From NCBI RefSeq assembly GCF_024713975.1, contig NC_091097.1, forward strand, positions 7,682,861 to 7,746,860: 64,000 bases of DNA, written 5' to 3'. Shown here in pieces: positions 60,701 through 64,000 of this stretch. The DNA comes from Paralichthys olivaceus. Lineage: Eukaryota > Chordata > Actinopteri > Pleuronectiformes > Paralichthyidae. The position numbers and the translations under genes were made by a program. The notes beneath the pieces were generated by a model. It searched no databases, was not told the DNA's origin, and saw only the letters and a list, made by a program, of their open reading frames with translations. How positions within the stretch are numbered: the first letter of the stretch is position 1; each line of letters opens with the position of its first letter.

Positions 60701-63334
60701 AGTCAAGTTTGTCAGGAAGTACTGTGTCTTCACCTGTAGAGTCTAGATCCTCATTGAAGCGAGCCAATAGTTTCTCAGGAGTGCCTCAGCTGAAGGCTCA
60801 GACTAAGAGTCAGAGGAGTCACGACGACTCCAGCGAGTCTGAAGTCAGAGCCAGGGGCAGGTCCTCTAGCTTCAGTACCCAAACTAAAGGAAGGGACAAG
60901 CGGGAAGTCTACAATGCAGAGGTTACAGTGTTCATGGGGATGTGGCAGCACATAAAAGAAGCCTTCAGTACCCGAATAGACGACCTGACTTCTGATGTCC
61001 AGATTAAAGAAAATCGACTGGCAGGAAGTAGTGAGGTGACCCTCATCGTGAGTGGGACAAACCCGTCCAGAGTGAGTTCATGTCACCTGGGTTTACAGAA
61101 GCTGGTTGAGTCAGTGAGGGTGGACTTCTCTGTGCAGGAGCTGCTCCTGCCAGAGCTGGGCGTCTCTGATCCTGCAGATGAAACTCTACAGGCTTGTTGT
61201 GCTGAGATGCGGAGTCGCTTCAAGAAGGTCAGTATCCAGGTTCTGAAGAAGAGCTTGTTTCTTCTAGGTCCCAAACAGTTGTGTTCTCAGGTTGGTGCTA
61301 CACTGCGGGAGGTGTTTTCTGGAGATGTGGCCCTAACACCCAAACGACAGGACTTCTCTGCCCCCTCCACATCCAACTGGAATCCGCCCACTTCTTTACA
61401 AATGAATGAGGAGCAAAATACTTTTGAAAGCAATTCTCAGGTGATGCTAGAAAGCCAAACAGGCACTGATGGAGGCCAGGAAACTGGAACAAACCATAAA
61501 AGTTACATCGATGAGAAAGAGCCTATGAATGGACGTGTGAATCCACCATTAGTGAGCAAAAACCCTGTCATTATGCAGGAAGTGAAAATTATGGGTACAA
61601 CAGAGATTGATGGACAGGAGGCCAACGCACTAACCAACAATGCTACTGCAGGAAGTAGGAGACCTGTGAATGGTGTCGGGGCAGCGACAGCCTGCATTGA
61701 TAAAGCCACTGGCCTTCATAAGAAGGAGAGAACCATGCACCTTCACCAAAAAGATGGCACGCAACAACAAAAAGCCGAGATCAAGGACACCCTGAGGGAG
61801 TCCAGGGCGGGTCAGTTAGAACAGGGTTACATCTGTGTGTGTGGGGACAGTGGGATGTCAGTAATGAGGACAAAGTGTGGGACCACTTTGTGCTCAAAAT
61901 GTCTGGACTCAGTGCACGTCCACTGCAGAGTTTGTCATGCAGCGGATCCTACACCTCAGGGCATCCAGGGCAAAATGAGCTACTCTAAGCTGCATTTCAG
62001 TTTACCTGGTCACAACAAGGACTCTGCTATCAAGATCACATACTGCATTCCTGATGGTATCCAAGGGGTGAGTGTCTCTGAACATACTCTCACCAAGAAC
62101 AGCTGTATCTAATAGATGCCTTTCACAGAAACCCCCCTCCACCTCTCGGAGTGATGGTTCAGGGATTCAATTGCATCGTAGATTTGAAAACGATCACAGC
62201 TTTCCAGATTCCAACTCTCGAGGGGCGAGGGGGCCACCCAATCTTTGATTAAAGTGACTGAACGTTTTCATGCATACATTAATGTCAGTTCCAAGACGGT
62301 TTGAAACATTAGATGAAGTTATGAGCCATGTTCAACACATAAATGTAGATTGTTTTTTATACATTTGGTAATAATGTGTTATTAAAACCAGCACTAATGT
62401 TTTTCATCAAAGCATATCATTTAGTTTATTGCTAAAAAAACCCCATTTGAATGTGAAGTATCTTTTGAATGGTTATTATTTACCAAAGAATCAGCATGCT
62501 TCTCTATTTTTTTAGCAGTGGTAGTAGTAACATTTTTTGCAAGCTCTTTATTACAGGCACGTTAAAAATCTATGTGACGACTTTCTCATTTTAAATATGG
62601 ATATAGTTTTTATCTTGTCTTATATTTAGCCTCTGACAGGATGTGAAGAAGCATCAAACTAACACCCTTCAGGGAGGCTTATTCTTTTATTTCGTACAGG
62701 ACATAACATTGTCGTGCTGCACAGGATGTGTTTTTTATAGTTTTTTCCATGGCAGAAATCATTATTGGTTTTCTTCCTCTGGATGTTTCTTAGTCCGCTG
62801 TGATCGTCACCAGGCAACACATGCTTATTTATTGTCAAATATCATCAACAGACTGGGTGACACTATCACATTGAATTCTAATAAAATGACTTGTGCATGG
62901 TAGTATTTAGAGGCTTTAATGACTGTTTTTTGCTTTCTATCCTTTAAGAGTGATCACCCATTTCCAGGAAACCCGTTTCAAGGAGGTGTGTTTGAAGCCT
63001 TCCTTCCTGACTGCGAGAAGTCACGGAAGCTGCTGCCCCGGCTGGAGAAGGCCTTCAGGCTGGGACTCACCTTCACGGTGAAGGTCAAAGAGACAGAGGC
63101 CAGGGTCACCTGGGACTCCATCCCGCACAAGACCAGCCTACAAGGAGGCAAATCAGGGTGAGTGAGTCCAGTGGGAATGTGCAAACAGAGCTGTGGAGTT
63201 AAAGGTCACAAACACGAGTCCATGAATCGGAGCTGAACAATCTTCTTTCTGTCTCTCTCAGGAAAGGTTACCCAGATTCCAGCTACTTGACTCGCTTGTC
63301 TCAGGTCTTGACCTTCCATTGGATTGAAGAGTAA
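57788..63334 (+). CDS. DTX3L-like protein: RRM, KH-like modules, RING-like motif, DTC domain
   Basis: Five coding exons: 57788-57971, 58383-58486, 59344-62067, 62949-63157 and 63262-63334. All are GT-AG and in phase, giving 1,097 residues. Residues 4-90 resemble the RRM of DTX3L/PARP14 and NMI-type proteins (WTVMVSGLPTDIDGD). Residues about 97-150, 246-390 and 618-745 look like KH-like modules, separated by Ser-rich disordered linkers. Residues 927-960 are RING-like, with C927, C929, C941, C946, C949, C957 and C960. The DTC domain spans about 965-1097 (LPGHNKDSAIKITYCIPDGI, HPFPGNPFQGG, GYPDSSYL). Deltex proteins are E3 ubiquitin ligases whose DTC binds NAD+ or ADP-ribose; human DTX3L with PARP9 acts in DNA repair and antiviral responses. 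Several catalytic and zinc positions differ here (see findings), so ligase activity is uncertain. Orthology to DTX3L itself is not certain either. Confidence 0.85.
58487..59343 (+). other. Intron of the DTX3L-like gene
   Basis: No gene or clear repeat recognised between the second and third coding exons. Confidence 0.6.
62068..62948 (+). other. Intron splitting the DTC domain
   Basis: Starts GTGAGT after the codons for DGIQG and ends TTTAAG. If retained, the frame runs 14 more codons to a stop at 62,110-62,112 and the protein loses most of the DTC domain. No other feature seen. Confidence 0.7.
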
Positions 63335-63648
63335 CCAGCCAAATCTCATGAATGATAAAAAAAACGGTTCTTATGTAGTTTTTACTCACAATGTTTGATG
63401 ATGTGTGCATATAATTTTTTTATTAGACAATTTGAATTAAAATAACATTCCTGAACATTTTCTCAGTGAAGAGCTCATTTTGTAGAATTGATTTTTGTAA
63501 TGTATTGTGTGCATAGTATTGTATGGATGTTCATTTTGTACCGTCCTGTGTGTTTTTATGAAAATGATATATATATATAATGTCAGGAAGTAAAGTTATG
63601 ACTTTGTAAACTTTCCTTTGCTTCCTTTATTCTTCCTTAAAACGGGCA

Positions 63649-63658
63649 AATAAATAAA
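63649..63658 (+). terminator. Polyadenylation signals of the DTX3L-like gene
   Basis: Two overlapping AATAAA hexamers (63,649-63,654 and 63,653-63,658), about 315 bases after the stop codon. Confidence 0.65.
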
Positions 63659-63696
63659 AAAGCACATCTCCTGAGTTTTTTTTTTGTTATGCTTTT

Positions 63697-63702
63697 TTTA
63701 TT
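63697..63702 (-). terminator. Polyadenylation signal of a convergent minus-strand gene
   Basis: AATAAA on the minus strand only about 40 bases beyond the plus-strand signals. The sequence to the right up to 64,000 has no recognisable coding exon and could be the 3' UTR of a gene whose body lies outside the window. Confidence 0.3.
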
Positions 63703-64000
63703 AGTCCTGGAAAACATGTAAGGCATATGGTAACATTACACACTGAAGCGTTACAAGCTCTAGAGGCCATGTGGACAACATGGCACCACGCAGTAAACCC
63801 AGAGTCAAGCACAGAAGCAGCATCAATTCAAAGGGTTTAAAAAGCAAAGTCAAGACGAGAGAAAGATTGTTTGCAACCACGGGGGGGGAAACCAATGCAA
63901 AGGGAGGACAGAATAGGAGTAGCTTCGAAATCAACCTGTTGGGTATGCCTTGTAGAAAATTACCAGTGGTGGGAGGGACGCGGAGTGAGTTTCTGAAGCG

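Overview
The window looks like nuclear DNA of a ray-finned (teleost) fish. The evidence is intron-containing genes with GT-AG junctions, compact introns, long (GT)n microsatellites, AT-rich intergenic DNA, and several dispersed repeat types that I recognise from fish genomes. No bacterial, plasmid, CRISPR or rRNA features were seen, and no convincing tRNA gene. All gene models were built by eye from splice sites plus remembered human protein sequences. Exon lengths and phases close exactly for four of the five genes; the fifth (phospho1) is a single coding exon.

Layout. Bases 1-11,400 hold no gene I can name: AT-rich DNA, four microsatellites, two copies of one dispersed repeat in opposite orientation, and a CpG-rich patch near 5.3-6.4 kb that resembles an orphan promoter. 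A possible terminal exon of an unknown plus-strand gene lies at 11.44-11.61 kb. From 12.1 to 24.6 kb (minus strand) lies complete eftud2, the U5 snRNP GTPase Snu114, with 27 coding exons and 971 residues. Phospho1 (minus, 26.5-27.4 kb, upstream exon near 28.4 kb) encodes a HAD-fold phosphocholine/phosphoethanolamine phosphatase of skeletal mineralisation. Znf652 (minus, 33.2-48.1 kb) encodes a nine-finger repressor with two acidic tracts. Phb/phb1 (minus, 51.4-54.2 kb) encodes prohibitin of the mitochondrial inner membrane.

The last gene (plus, about 55.4-63.3 kb) is the least ordinary. It encodes a 1,097-residue protein with an N-terminal RRM, probable KH-like modules, a RING-like motif and a Deltex C-terminal (DTC) domain, and it resembles DTX3L. 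A perfect interferon-stimulated response element core lies just upstream of its likely first exon. Its RING lacks the usual first Cys spacing and the His ligand. By my alignment its DTC domain has lost the two histidines and the glutamate that line the ADP-ribose/NAD pocket in DTX2. It may be an interferon-inducible scaffold or altered ligase rather than a standard Deltex enzyme.

The genes do not form a functional pathway; what links them is synteny. As I recall the human map, phospho1-znf652-phb keep the order and common strand of 17q21.32, while eftud2 has been brought next to them from a position that is separate in human. Mobile-element remnants (a LINE 3' end and several MITE-like elements) sit in introns and intergenic DNA.
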